Source: G965233625 sp965233625 (GTDB lineage: Bacteria > Planctomycetota > Planctomycetia > Pirellulales > Pirellulaceae). Taken from it: DNA of 64,000 nucleotides. Each line of letters opens with the position of its first letter. Position 1 is the stretch's first letter. Under the pieces are notes generated by a model that saw only the letters and a program-made list of their open reading frames with translations, made no database searches and was not told the DNA's origin. A program made the translations under genes and the position numbers. Shown piece after piece: positions 52,363 through 61,688 of the stretch. Location of the stretch: the NCBI GenBank assembly GCA_965233625.1, contig OZ247499.1, positions 2,542,001-2,606,000 on the forward strand, written 5' to 3'.

Positions 52363-54267
52363 CTAGAAGCCAAGTGTACGTAGCAGCGAATGCCACGGCT
52401 TGTGAAAAAGATTCCAGCCCAGCGGCATCCAGGGACCAGTCACTTTCGCGCGGCCTGCCATCCCGGGCCGCAACTGGCCATCCGGGTTTTCGATATCCAT
52501 TTCCGCCACAAACACATTCTTCTGATCGCGCATTTCGCTGCGGGGATGAATCCGCGATACTTCCGCGGTCCACACGCGTCCGGGATAGGCGTCCAGACGA
52601 AGCGCAACCTGCTGACCCTGCCGTGTGTAGGCGATATCTTCGCCCGGGACGTCGATTTCAATCACCATGCGGTCCAGCGGTGCAATTTCGAACAGCGTCT
52701 GGCCGGTTTCCAGCGGGGCGCCCTCCGCCTTGTCAAGTTCACCCGTGGTGACAACGCCTGACACCGGGCTACGTATCTCCAGGTCAGCGATACGCTGCCT
52801 GAGCAATTTCATCTGCACTTCCAGACGGTCCATTTCCAGGCGCGCAAGTTGTTTTTCGGCCACGTTGCTTTGCGCCATGGCGGAGTCGCGTTTCTTCGCC
52901 GCGCGATGATGTTCGGCAATGATTTTCTCGAGTTCCCAGCGGATCTCGCGGCCATCCATCCGGGCAAGCAGATCGCCTTTGCTGACCGTATCACCGGGCG
53001 TCACAAACGCCTTTTCCAGCGGGCCCGCGAAGGGCGCCGCCACGTAGCGGCTGACAACCGGCTCGACCGTAGATTCGCAACTGATTTTATACGGCCAGGG
53101 AATGAGCATCGCCGCCAGCAGGACGCCGGCAGCCGCCACGCATGCTTTGAACTTCCAGCCTTTGTAATGACTCTGCACCGCGCGCGTCATCCGCGCGACG
53201 TAGCCGCCTGCAATCTGCTTGGCGTCGCTGATGCAGACACCAACCGGCGTGGCGGCGCCACGGAGAAACAGTTCGGCAAGTGGCTGTTCGGGCAGCGAAG
53301 TATTGAGCAGAAACGCCCAGGCGCCGACCTGTTCACCGTGCGCGTTGTGGAGCGGCGCCGACACGATACACGCCGCGTCGGTCAACGCTCGTAGCGACTG
53401 ATGCGCCAGGGTCGCATGACTGTCGCCGGTGGCCGACGGCCACGCTGTTACTTCGTCGCGGAGCAGGGCTTCTTCCAGAACAGCCTCAGCCGTGCGGGCG
53501 AATTCTGATCCACGATCAAACCCCGGCATGCCTGATACCGCTTCCAGATAACAGGCGCCGTCGGATTTGCACAGCCCGACAACCGCTTGCTCACACTCCA
53601 GAAGTGAAGCCGCTTCGCCTGCGAGTGTAATGCACGCCTGATCAAGTTCGTCGCACTGGCGGACTTTTTGCGTTAGTTCCAGGATGGCAGTCGCCGCCCG
53701 CAGATCCATCGCGTCGGCCGGCGCTTCCGTCGCACAGCGGACGGCGTGCTGCTGCGATGCCCGTTTGGAAACAGCCACTTGCTGCTCATAACTTTGCAGC
53801 ACCCGCCACATCGTAATGTGCGAAGCGGCCAGCTGGCTGATTCCCGCGCAAGTAGCAGCTTCCGCTGTGGGACAGATGGTTGCGAAAACTTCGGGCGGGC
53901 AGCCGCGCTGAAAGACCGGACTGGCGACCAGGACGTGGTCCTGCGTGGATTCAAATCGTGCGGTGCAGGTGCGGCCTTGCGAAACGACGGCGGCAATAAC
54001 GCCTTCCAGCGCCAGACGCAGATCATCGTCAAGAATATCAATCGCCTCGCCATCGTCAGCGCGCGTCGCAGCTTGCAGCGTCCCTTCTTCATCACGGCCG
54101 GCAAAGAAGGTGGCCGTTGCCCCGCTGGCGTGCAGGATGGCGGTCGAGATTCTTGTCAGCGCATCATTCAGCTTCCCTACGCCAGAGATGCTCTGCAGGA
54201 ACTGTTGCTGCAGCCGCAGCGATGGTTCCGGCAGTGCGGCGGGCGGGGGCTGCTGATGGACAGTCAT
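52363..54267 (-). CDS. HlyD-type periplasmic adaptor with N-terminal GAF-like domains
   Basis: The 634-residue protein has a cytoplasmic half (about 30-350) that looks like two GAF-type sensor modules (STAILHASGATATFFAGRDEEG; ITLAGEAASLLECEQAVVGLC), one membrane helix (about 377-394, FKACVAAAGVLLAAMLIPWP), and a periplasmic HlyD part: lipoyl halves around YVAAPFAGPLEKAFVTPGDTV and DLEIRSPVSGVVTTGELDK, flanking a coiled hairpin. The order suggests a ligand sensor coupled directly to an adaptor of an export complex (inference). It lies 18 bases upstream of the M50-HlyD gene and 48 bases downstream of the first adaptor gene, all on the minus strand. Confidence 0.85.
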   Translation of the reverse strand: MTVHQQPPPAALPEPSLRLQQQFLQSISGVGKLNDALTRISTAILHASGATATFFAGRDEEGTLQAATRADDGEAIDILDDDLRLALEGVIAAVVSQGRTCTARFESTQDHVLVASPVFQRGCPPEVFATICPTAEAATCAGISQLAASHITMWRVLQSYEQQVAVSKRASQQHAVRCATEAPADAMDLRAATAILELTQKVRQCDELDQACITLAGEAASLLECEQAVVGLCKSDGACYLEAVSGMPGFDRGSEFARTAEAVLEEALLRDEVTAWPSATGDSHATLAHQSLRALTDAACIVSAPLHNAHGEQVGAWAFLLNTSLPEQPLAELFLRGAATPVGVCISDAKQIAGGYVARMTRAVQSHYKGWKFKACVAAAGVLLAAMLIPWPYKISCESTVEPVVSRYVAAPFAGPLEKAFVTPGDTVSKGDLLARMDGREIRWELEKIIAEHHRAAKKRDSAMAQSNVAEKQLARLEMDRLEVQMKLLRQRIADLEIRSPVSGVVTTGELDKAEGAPLETGQTLFEIAPLDRMVIEIDVPGEDIAYTRQGQQVALRLDAYPGRVWTAEVSRIHPRSEMRDQKNVFVAEMDIENPDGQLRPGMAGRAKVTGPWMPLGWNLFHKPWHSLLRTLGF

Positions 54268-54315
54268 GGGAACTTCAGGTTTCCACCGAGGGGAATGGCG
54301 TTTAACCGTTTGAAA

Positions 54316-55158
54316 TTAGGGAAGCTGCAAGGAAACGCGTTGACCGCTGAGCTGGCCACGCTCGTTGGGCACGCGGACTTTCACAAGCACGGTGCCGCTT
54401 TCCGCATCAGCGACGGGGGCGACGAATTCGACTTCGCCTGCGACCGTCTTGCCGCCCATTTCGATCTTCACGATCTGGCCCTGCGACAACTTTCGCGACT
54501 GCGACAAGTTAAGCGTGAATTTGGCCTGCAACTTATCTAGTTGAACGACGCGCATGATCTGCGGATCATTCGGCGCCACGAATTCGCCATCGCGTTTAAT
54601 GATCTCTGCAATCACGCCTGACAACGGCGAAGTAATGGTCCGGCGTTTGATCTGCACCAGTGCACGCTGATACTCAAGCTGCCTGACGATCTGTTCTTCT
54701 TCGGCCGCCAGGTGCTGCGAACGGGCGATGTTGGCGTCGGCCCGCGCACGCTCGACCTCTTCGCGTCGGGCGTGACCGGCACGTGCCAGTTGTTCTAATT
54801 TGCTCAGCCGCTGCGAACGTAAAGTGGCTTCCGCCTTGGCGGCAGCGACGCGGCCAGTCAGTTCAAAGTTCTTCTTCGCAATGGCCAGCGTGGCGGCTTG
54901 CAGATCGCGGTCGAGATTGGCGACAGCTTGACCCGCAGTCACGGTCTCACCTTCTTTGACAAGCACCTCGGCAATGACGCCCATTTCCGTGGTTGCGATA
55001 TTCACACTGCGGTACGGCTCCGTATAGCCATCGATCCGCTGACTCTGGCCGGATGCATGCGCGCTAAACGCAAGGAAGAACAGGACCGCGGCGGTGACGA
55101 AGATCAGCCGTTTATGCTCAAGGTTGTATGGCAGGCGGGCAGTAGCCGGACGTTTCAT
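54316..55158 (-). CDS. HlyD/RND-type periplasmic adaptor (membrane fusion protein)
   Basis: The 280-residue protein has an N-terminal signal/anchor (LIFVTAAVLFFLAFSAHASG), a lipoyl half (YRSVNIATTEMGVIAEVLVKEGETV), a long alpha-hairpin (about 95-175), the second lipoyl half (ITSPLSGVIAEIIKRDGEFV) and a beta-barrel end (GQIVKIEMGGKTVAGEVEFV). That is the complete architecture of an efflux or type I secretion adaptor. It is the first gene of the operon, preceded by AAGGAG at nine bases. Three adaptors in a row without an ABC or RND pump gene is unusual. The pump and outer-membrane factor must be encoded elsewhere if they exist. Confidence 0.9.
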   Translation of the reverse strand: MKRPATARLPYNLEHKRLIFVTAAVLFFLAFSAHASGQSQRIDGYTEPYRSVNIATTEMGVIAEVLVKEGETVTAGQAVANLDRDLQAATLAIAKKNFELTGRVAAAKAEATLRSQRLSKLEQLARAGHARREEVERARADANIARSQHLAAEEEQIVRQLEYQRALVQIKRRTITSPLSGVIAEIIKRDGEFVAPNDPQIMRVVQLDKLQAKFTLNLSQSRKLSQGQIVKIEMGGKTVAGEVEFVAPVADAESGTVLVKVRVPNERGQLSGQRVSLQLP

Positions 55159-55426
55159 GGCGGACTGCTCCTTCTAAATAAAGGGAGTTGCGGCCAGATG
55201 TAGGTACGCAGCGATCATCTGGCGCAAAACCGTACGTCGCAGATAGACGATGTCAAACTGCCACACATGAAAAGAACCGTCCCGACCCGCAGTATCGTCA
55301 ATATCCGTTGCGCCGTGATCGACGGCGGCTGTGCGGCTGCAATAGTTGCGGCTGGATGGGGCCGTATTTATAGTTCACGTGGTATTTCCGGCACACCATG
55401 CATTCTCATCAGGCGGAGCGATAAAG

Positions 55427-57643
55427 TTGAACGAAGTCTTCACCACCGTGGACATCATCGTTTTCATCGGCGCTCTGGTGCTGGCGATGATTGTCGGACT
55501 GATCGCCAGCGCGAACGAGAAAACGTCTGAAGATTACTTCCTTGCCGGGCGGAAGATTCCCTGGTGGGGCGTCGCCGGTTCCATCTTTGGCAGCAATGTC
55601 AGCGCGAACCACATGGTCGGCATGATGGGCATCGGCTTCAGCATTGGTTTCGCACAGAGCCATTTTGAAATCGGCGCCATCGCCGGCCTGATGATGCTCT
55701 GCTACGGCTTCTTGCCGGTGTACCGCAAGTTGAAGCTTTATACGCTTTCTGAATACCTGGAGAAGCGTTACGACAACCGTAGCCGGATCAGCTACGCCAT
55801 TATCATGGTGCTGATTATGGCGGTGCTGCATCTGGTGCCGGGGCTGTATATCGGCGCCCGCTCGATGTGCGTACTGGCGGGCGATATCGCCACCACCGAA
55901 GTAACGGCCGGCACAGCAAAAACGCCGCCTGATGAAGAAGCAACCGCTGCCGAAGGCAAAGTGGCTGTTGTGGACCTGCCACCCTGGCAGCAACCCGCCA
56001 AGACGGAAATCCGCGTGAAGTGGAACTGGTACGTAGCCTTTGTGCTGACCCTGGCGGTTATCTCCGCGACGTATACCATCTTTGGCGGATTGAACGCAGT
56101 GGTGTGGACCGACTTCATTCAGTCGCTGCTGCTGCTTGGCGCCGGCATTGTGGTGGCGCTGCTGACGTTCTACGCGCTCGGTGGCTGGAACGGGTGGAGC
56201 GAGATGATGGCGCTGGATGAAGCTGCTGGCGACGCGCGGAAGATGCGACTTTATCTACCCACCAACCACCCTAGCCTGCCGTGGACGGGCGTGTTTACCG
56301 GTTTGATGGCGATGCACTGTTTCTACTGGGGCACGAATCAGTTCATCGTACAACGCGCGCTTGGCGCCCGGAGCGATTCGGAAGCGAAGCTGGGAATCAT
56401 CGCGGCGGGTTTTCTCAAGCTGCTGATTCCGTTCTTCGCCATTGCCGCGGGCATTGCCGCGTTTTACTGGTTCCAGCGTAATCTGAGCGGGCAGGAAGTG
56501 GCGCCCGATACGGCGTTTACGGAGATTGTCAAACGCGTCGTGCCGCTTGGCTGGGGCTTTGTCGGTTTGATCGCTGCGGGGCTGATCGGCGCAATTTTGT
56601 CTTCGATTGACTCGATGATGAACTCGGCGGCGACGATTGTGACCATCGATATTTACAAACGCTACATCAATCCGCAGGCCACCGACCGGCAGATGATTTT
56701 CATCGGCCGCGCGTCGATCGTCGGCTTTGTCGCGCTGGCGGCGTTCATGGCCATCTTCGTGCTCAACCCGGACTCAAAATCAAATTTCTTCCTGCAGATC
56801 GCCGACTATCAGAATTACCTCACACCGGGACTCTTGGTGGCCTTCGCCCTGGGCATGCTCTGGAAAGGCGGCACGCGTCTGGCAGGTTTCCTGACGATTA
56901 TCGCCGGCGTGGTTTTCTCAGGCGGTATCGAAGAAGGCTACAACCGCTACATCGGCGCCGACCCGGTGGTGTACTCGCTGGCTGCGGGCGACCGGACGTT
57001 TGCCGACGTGCCCGTAGGCGATGTGCCTGAAGAGCTGAAGAATAAGAACATCGACTTCTGGACCAGCTACCTTGAAACACGCAAAGAAACGCTGCAGCAG
57101 CCCGTGCTGGGCGTGAGCCGCTGGAGCATTATTGGCGTGCTGGGGCCAAAGTTGAATTTCTTCCACCGCGTCGTGGGCGTGATCCTGCTGTGCGGCTTGC
57201 TGTACTTCGCCGTCAGTTTCGTGGGCGTTCCGGACCCGGAAAAAGGCAAGCTGACCTGGACCGGCCTGGGCGGACATAATCCGCGCGTGCTGCGGGCCAT
57301 TGCCGTAGCGGCTGCGATTTCGCTGATCGTCTATGCATTGCTGGCGGTCTGGATGGTGTTTGGCAAAGCCGAGCCGGTAGTGATGGCAAGCTTCGGCGCC
57401 ATCTGGACCTTCCTGGTGTTCCTGACTTCCGTGTTCTGGACCTTTGTTTCCAAACGGAACGAGCGGATCGAGGAACACAAAGCACGCGCCGCCAAAGCCC
57501 GCGGCAAACGCGCCCGGAACATCAAGATCAAAGACGAAGGACCTACAACGCAAGAGACGCTCACCTTCGTCTTTACCGACGACCGCTTCTGGGCCGGCAT
57601 CCTCTGCGGCGCCGCCGTCTTCATGCTGTACTACTTTTACTAA
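55427..57643 (+). CDS. Sodium/solute symporter, SSS family
   Basis: The protein has 738 residues from a TTG start at 55427, chosen for AGGCGGAG upstream and for the family-typical N-terminus (NEVFTTVDIIVFIGALVLAM). About 13-14 membrane helices are visible, including the conserved SEDYFLAGRKIPWWGVAGSIFGSNVSANHMVG, split here as EDYFLAGRKIPWW and GSNVSANHMVG, and the sodium-site helix IGAILSSIDSMMNSAATIVT. An insertion of about 50 hydrophilic residues (about 170-215; Thr/Glu/Pro-rich) lies between helices and is longer than usual. SSS transporters take up sugars, amino acids or organic acids with sodium; planctomycete genomes have many. The substrate is unknown. Confidence 0.92.
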   Translation: MNEVFTTVDIIVFIGALVLAMIVGLIASANEKTSEDYFLAGRKIPWWGVAGSIFGSNVSANHMVGMMGIGFSIGFAQSHFEIGAIAGLMMLCYGFLPVYRKLKLYTLSEYLEKRYDNRSRISYAIIMVLIMAVLHLVPGLYIGARSMCVLAGDIATTEVTAGTAKTPPDEEATAAEGKVAVVDLPPWQQPAKTEIRVKWNWYVAFVLTLAVISATYTIFGGLNAVVWTDFIQSLLLLGAGIVVALLTFYALGGWNGWSEMMALDEAAGDARKMRLYLPTNHPSLPWTGVFTGLMAMHCFYWGTNQFIVQRALGARSDSEAKLGIIAAGFLKLLIPFFAIAAGIAAFYWFQRNLSGQEVAPDTAFTEIVKRVVPLGWGFVGLIAAGLIGAILSSIDSMMNSAATIVTIDIYKRYINPQATDRQMIFIGRASIVGFVALAAFMAIFVLNPDSKSNFFLQIADYQNYLTPGLLVAFALGMLWKGGTRLAGFLTIIAGVVFSGGIEEGYNRYIGADPVVYSLAAGDRTFADVPVGDVPEELKNKNIDFWTSYLETRKETLQQPVLGVSRWSIIGVLGPKLNFFHRVVGVILLCGLLYFAVSFVGVPDPEKGKLTWTGLGGHNPRVLRAIAVAAAISLIVYALLAVWMVFGKAEPVVMASFGAIWTFLVFLTSVFWTFVSKRNERIEEHKARAAKARGKRARNIKIKDEGPTTQETLTFVFTDDRFWAGILCGAAVFMLYYFY

Positions 57644-57647
57644 AAAT

Positions 57648-57671
57648 CCGTAGGTCAGGCGCCTGCATGAC
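57648..57671. repeat. Single arm of intergenic repeat family 1 (copy B)
   Basis: The 24 bases match the left arm of the repeat at 33417 with one mismatch (CATGAC for CCTGAC near the end). The following GATGCA matches the spacer of the copy at 63048. No complementary arm follows, so this is a half copy or a deletion derivative. It lies five bases after the symporter stop codon. Confidence 0.8.
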
Positions 57672-57753
57672 GATGCAACGGGATCCGTCCTGTCGAAGCC
57701 TATAAGAGTATGCGGTCTCAGGCCCGCAGTTTAACCCAAGCGTTGGATTTTCC

Positions 57754-58086
57754 ATGGATCAAGACTCTGGATCTCCACCCGTCGCCTGGGTTAGCCTTGG
57801 CTGTGGTCTGCTCTGGTGTGTCTGCCTGTTGATCGGCGGCGTTTGCTTCGCCCTGCAAGCCGCTACTCAGGTTGCCGGTCAGAAATGGTGGATGCTGCCT
57901 TGGATGTGGGGATTTCTGGGCGGGGGCGTCCTCGTCTGTCTGGTCAGCCTAACGACTGGCGTGATTGCCCTGCTGCTGATCCGAAAGAGTCCAGCATACA
58001 GCACCTACCGCATCGCCTGTGCAGGCATCTTCCTGGGATTGCTGTGCCCGTTCCTAAGCCTCGCCGTGTTTCTGATCGCGGCTTAA
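57754..58086 (+). CDS. Small membrane protein of unknown function
   Basis: The 110-residue protein has three hydrophobic helices: VSLGCGLLWCVCLLIGGVCFAL, LPWMWGFLGGGVLVCLVSLTTGVIALLLI and a C-terminal ACAGIFLGLLCPFLSLAVFLIAA. The short loop KSPAYSTYRIACAGIFLG resembles DUF4190-type small membrane proteins in its loop-helix arrangement, but the match is weak. Nothing in the flanking genes hints at a role. No clear Shine-Dalgarno sequence precedes the ATG. Confidence 0.62.
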   Translation: MDQDSGSPPVAWVSLGCGLLWCVCLLIGGVCFALQAATQVAGQKWWMLPWMWGFLGGGVLVCLVSLTTGVIALLLIRKSPAYSTYRIACAGIFLGLLCPFLSLAVFLIAA

Positions 58087-58118
58087 TGATTGTCCTAGCA
58101 TTCAGAAATAAAAAAACT

Positions 58119-58225
58119 GCGTTCAACACGCATAACGTAGTGAACGCTATTTGTGCGAAACGCAGCGATATTCTGGGCTTGATCATGCTTGACCCCACCC
58201 GCAAGGCGGTGATGCGGCTTGCGGG
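58119..58225. other. Two hairpins between convergent genes
   Basis: GCGTTCA...TGAACGC (58119-58147, 7-bp perfect stem) and CCCGCAAG...CTTGCGGG (58198-58225, 8-bp perfect stem, 12-base loop) lie in the 156-base gap between convergent genes. Neither has a T-run on either strand. They may end transcription weakly in both directions. Confidence 0.4.
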
Positions 58226-58242
58226 GCTATGACAGATCTATG

Positions 58243-60360
58243 TCACTCGGTGCTGGCTGCTTCCTCTGGCTCTTCTTCGAAGTCCGGGATCGCAGGCTGA
58301 GGATTTTCGACCTCTGGCAGTTTCTCTCCCGGTACTTCGGGTTCCGGCTGTTTGAATTCCAGATCTTCAGGTTCTGGTTCCTGAAAGCCGGGGCGTTCAA
58401 TGATCTCGCCGCCGTTGCGGGTCACCATCGCGCGGAGCTGATCTTTTAGTTCTTCCGCAGTCAGTTGTTCGACGCGGCCGTCGACATAGCCGACGATGTA
58501 GACGCCATCCGTGGGTTCACCGATGGCTTTCATCAGATCGGTGTCTTTTTCGAATGGAATATCGGCCGGCTGCGACCAGGGAACGGCTTTCTCCGGGCCG
58601 GTTTCGACCATCATGATGGTGTTCGATGTCCCATCCGTTACGCCTGCAATTGTGTTACCCCTGGTTGTATCGAACACAGAGCCTGGGCCGACGAAGACCT
58701 GATAACGTGTCTTGAATGCGTCCTTCGGCGTGTCACCGTCAACGGGAGGAACGGCCACGGCTGGGACAGGTTTTTCAGGGCCTCTGCCGTCGAACGGCTT
58801 TGTTTCCTGGAGATCCAGCTTCATATTCATGTCGTCCACATCGCTGCCATCGCCGTAAACTTGCACCGGGTAACTTGCGAGGCGGGCGTTTGTTCCCTTG
58901 TTCCACGGCTGCGAGAAATCGAACCCGTCGTGCAAGTAGCTTTGCTCCACGTAGGGCAGCAGCGCCACACGCCAACTGCTTAACGCCTTGCCGTCTTTTG
59001 TATAGGTGGCATTGGCCGGGAAACGACCGTAGGTATCGTGGTAGTTGAGAAACGCCAGTAGAATCTGTTTCATGTTGTTGCTGCGCATCGATCTGCGGGC
59101 AGCGGCCTGCATCGTCTCGATGATGGGCTGCATTTTCTCGGGCCATTTGTCGAAATCGGCGGGCTTGTTCAGTACGTACGAGCCGTTCTTGCCGGTGCTT
59201 TTGATTTCGATGGAATCCACCACACTTTGCGCCATGCTGGTGGCAGGCTTGTCTTCGTTCTCGCCATCAAACAACCACAGGAAAATCTCTGCGGCGGGCA
59301 TTGCCTGGTCTTTGTATTGCGAAGCCATGGCCGATACCTGCTTGGCGGCCGCAGCATCGGCGGAGGTCGTTTCGATCTGCACCATTTTGTCGCCGTCGAG
59401 ATCTACGACCAGCTGAAACGTGTCGATGTTGTCCATCGCGGTGTTGGCAGCCTCGGCGCCGGGTCCTGCCTGCTGCTCCATCATGGGACGAAGCGGGTCT
59501 ACGGCTTTACGCATGGCAGCCATATCGCCGTAGGCAATCGCTTCGTTGTCTAACCCGAGGGCGGTCAACTTCGCGATCATGGCCTGGTTGGGCTGTTTCG
59601 CATCGATCATCCGCTTCAGCACATCCTCATTGGCGAACACCATCCAGCCATCGCCGGGGAATGTCGCCGCCAGGCCGTTGTTCAGATACAGCGTCTTGCC
59701 GTTGTACTCAACAGGACGCGGACGGTAACGCTTCAGCTCTGGCTCGGTGGCAGGGTCGCCGCCTTTATCCTGCCATTCGTCCCAGGCTTTGTCGTACTCG
59801 TCGAAGATATCTTTCTGCGTCTTGCCTTCGGGCATCAATGGCAACGAAGGATCGCCTTTGATGTTCATCACAAACGCATCAAACACCTTCTGATCCCCAA
59901 CATGATTGACCAGGGCGCCATTCATCGGCGGCCCCTTTGTGGGATCAACCGTTTCCGCAGGTGTTTTCGACAGCATGAACAACGTGGTGTCCGAGTGTTT
60001 CAGCAAGTCCATCATTGGATCGGATTCTGCAGGCAACTGCTTCAGAAACATCTTCACCAGCGGATGCTGCTGTACTTTCACACCCTGCAAACGGACTGCC
60101 ACCGCCATTTCGTCGGTAATGTACGCCAGTTCCGGGTGTTGTTTCTCCACCGCCTCAGCCGCCGGTGTATTGACCGCAGGTTCTACAGGATCGTCAGTAC
60201 CGGGTGTGCCAACCACGGGAGCGCCGCCATCAGAGTTAGCTGCATCAGCAGCCGTTGTATCCGCCGCAGGCGCCGGGTCTGTTGGTTCATTACCGCCTCC
60301 ACAGCCTGAGAGTAAAACCGCACATAAAGCCGCAAGACAGGCGCCGGTTAAAAATCGCAT
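58243..60360 (-). CDS. DUF1559-domain lipoprotein
   Basis: The 705-residue protein has a lipoprotein signal (RFLTGACLAALCAVLLSGC, lipobox LSGC) followed by a Pro/Ala/Asp/Thr-rich linker. Residues about 75-430 form a domain of unknown function (AYITDEMAVAVRLQGVKVQQ, FPGDGWMVFANEDVLKRMID). From about 450 the DUF1559 core appears: MRSNNMKQILLAFLNYHDTYGRFP, SWRVALLPYVEQ, GTSNTIMMVETGPEKAVPW and VGYVDGRVEQLT, the DG motif. Unlike the DUF1559 protein at 27706, it has no pilin-like helix and is lipid-anchored. The C-terminus is acidic and Pro/Glu-rich. It is probably an envelope protein; the function is unknown. Confidence 0.9.
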   Translation of the reverse strand: MRFLTGACLAALCAVLLSGCGGGNEPTDPAPAADTTAADAANSDGGAPVVGTPGTDDPVEPAVNTPAAEAVEKQHPELAYITDEMAVAVRLQGVKVQQHPLVKMFLKQLPAESDPMMDLLKHSDTTLFMLSKTPAETVDPTKGPPMNGALVNHVGDQKVFDAFVMNIKGDPSLPLMPEGKTQKDIFDEYDKAWDEWQDKGGDPATEPELKRYRPRPVEYNGKTLYLNNGLAATFPGDGWMVFANEDVLKRMIDAKQPNQAMIAKLTALGLDNEAIAYGDMAAMRKAVDPLRPMMEQQAGPGAEAANTAMDNIDTFQLVVDLDGDKMVQIETTSADAAAAKQVSAMASQYKDQAMPAAEIFLWLFDGENEDKPATSMAQSVVDSIEIKSTGKNGSYVLNKPADFDKWPEKMQPIIETMQAAARRSMRSNNMKQILLAFLNYHDTYGRFPANATYTKDGKALSSWRVALLPYVEQSYLHDGFDFSQPWNKGTNARLASYPVQVYGDGSDVDDMNMKLDLQETKPFDGRGPEKPVPAVAVPPVDGDTPKDAFKTRYQVFVGPGSVFDTTRGNTIAGVTDGTSNTIMMVETGPEKAVPWSQPADIPFEKDTDLMKAIGEPTDGVYIVGYVDGRVEQLTAEELKDQLRAMVTRNGGEIIERPGFQEPEPEDLEFKQPEPEVPGEKLPEVENPQPAIPDFEEEPEEAASTE

Positions 60361-60457
60361 CGTAAGTCTCCATCGATTAGCAAAAGCGTTACCCCAAGAA
60401 GAGGGAACGTCAATCTAACCAATGGGTGATGCGTGCGAAAGCAAATAGGAGAACCTC

Positions 60458-61678
60458 CTACCCGTAGCTACTCATGCCACGCAACTCCTTCACCACCGCG
60501 GCAAGCCTTTGCACGGCGAAGTCGATTTCCGCTTCTGTATTAAAGCGGCCCAGGCCGAAGCGGAGGCTGCTGCGGACGCGGCTTTCTTCGAGATTCATGG
60601 CGCGAAGCACGTGGCTGGGCTCCGGGTTGGTCGACGTGCAGGCGCTGCCACTGGAAACCGCAACGTCGCCCATCCGCATCATCAGCGTTTCGCCATCGAC
60701 CAGCGAAAAGCTGCAATTCAGGTTGGCCGCGATGCGTAGGTCTTCGCGTTCTAATGGCGGCCCGTTCAGCGGTACATCGTCAATCAATTCGCAGATGCCC
60801 GTGTATAGCTGTTTGCGAAGCATGCGTAACCGCGTGGTTTCTTCTTCCATCTGCTGCGTGCAGAGTTCCAGGGCTTTGGCCAATCCGGCAATGCCCGGCA
60901 CATTCAGCGTTCCGCTCCGCAGGCCCTGTTCCTGACCGCCGCCGTCGACCAATGGCTGCACGAATAGCCGGGGCGAACCGCGACGGACGAACAGAGCGCC
61001 GCTGCCTTTGGGACCATACATTTTGTGGGCCGAAAAACTGAGCAGGTCCACGTTCAACTGTTTGACATCAACCGGTATGCGTCCGACAGCCTGCGTGGCG
61101 TCGCAGTGCAGTGGCACGCCGTGTTCGCGGCAGATGGCGCCGATCTGTTGCACGGGCTGAATCACGCCGGTTTCGTTATTGACCAGCATGACCGTAACCA
61201 GTGCGGTATCTTCGCGGATTGCATCCGCCACACGCTGCGGATCAAGCCAACCCGGCTGTGTGGCTTCCTGCGGCTGAACCTCCAGCAGCGAGACTTCGTA
61301 GCCTTCCCTGGTAAGCCGCTGCAACGGGTCCAGCACCGCTTTGTGTTCGGTGGTGACGGAGATGATATGGCCGTTGGAAGACGTGTGCTTCAGCTTGCCG
61401 CCACGCCGCCGCGGATGCAGCGCCGCACCGCGGATAGCCAGGTTATTGCTTTCGGTGGCGCCGCTGGTGAACACAATCTCGCGCGGCTGTGCGTTGATAG
61501 CCGCTGCGATCGAAACCCGCGCAGCATCAACCGCCTCTTCCGCCGCGTGGCCGAAAGCATGACTCACGCTGCCTGCGTTGCCAAAATGCTGTGTGAAGAA
61601 TGGCAGCATCGCCTCGACCACGCGCGGGTCGACCTGCGTAGTTGCGTGGTTGTCTAGATAGACCGGCGTATCGATCAT
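60458..61678 (-). CDS. Cysteine desulfurase, NifS/IscS family
   Basis: The 406-residue PLP enzyme releases sulfur from cysteine as a persulfide for iron-sulfur cluster or thio-cofactor synthesis. It begins at the ATG at 61678 with IDTPVYLDNHATTQVDPRVV; an upstream in-frame ATG would overlap the preceding gene. Key motifs are FTSGATESNNLAIRG, DATQAVGRIPVD, the PLP Lys in LSFSAHKMYGPKGSGAL, and the catalytic Cys in SSGSACTSTNPEPSHVL. Length and motif spacing match IscS/NifS-type enzymes. No iscU, nifU or suf gene is next to it. It follows the aminotransferase gene by ten bases on the same strand. Confidence 0.95.
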   Translation of the reverse strand: MIDTPVYLDNHATTQVDPRVVEAMLPFFTQHFGNAGSVSHAFGHAAEEAVDAARVSIAAAINAQPREIVFTSGATESNNLAIRGAALHPRRRGGKLKHTSSNGHIISVTTEHKAVLDPLQRLTREGYEVSLLEVQPQEATQPGWLDPQRVADAIREDTALVTVMLVNNETGVIQPVQQIGAICREHGVPLHCDATQAVGRIPVDVKQLNVDLLSFSAHKMYGPKGSGALFVRRGSPRLFVQPLVDGGGQEQGLRSGTLNVPGIAGLAKALELCTQQMEEETTRLRMLRKQLYTGICELIDDVPLNGPPLEREDLRIAANLNCSFSLVDGETLMMRMGDVAVSSGSACTSTNPEPSHVLRAMNLEESRVRSSLRFGLGRFNTEAEIDFAVQRLAAVVKELRGMSSYG

Positions 61679-61688
61679 GCCTTGGCCG

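Noticed and set aside
55346..55426. Extended N-terminus of the symporter starting at an upstream TTG
   Set aside because: The extension does not look like an SSS N-terminus, whereas the TTG at 55427 has a good Shine-Dalgarno sequence and family-like sequence follows.
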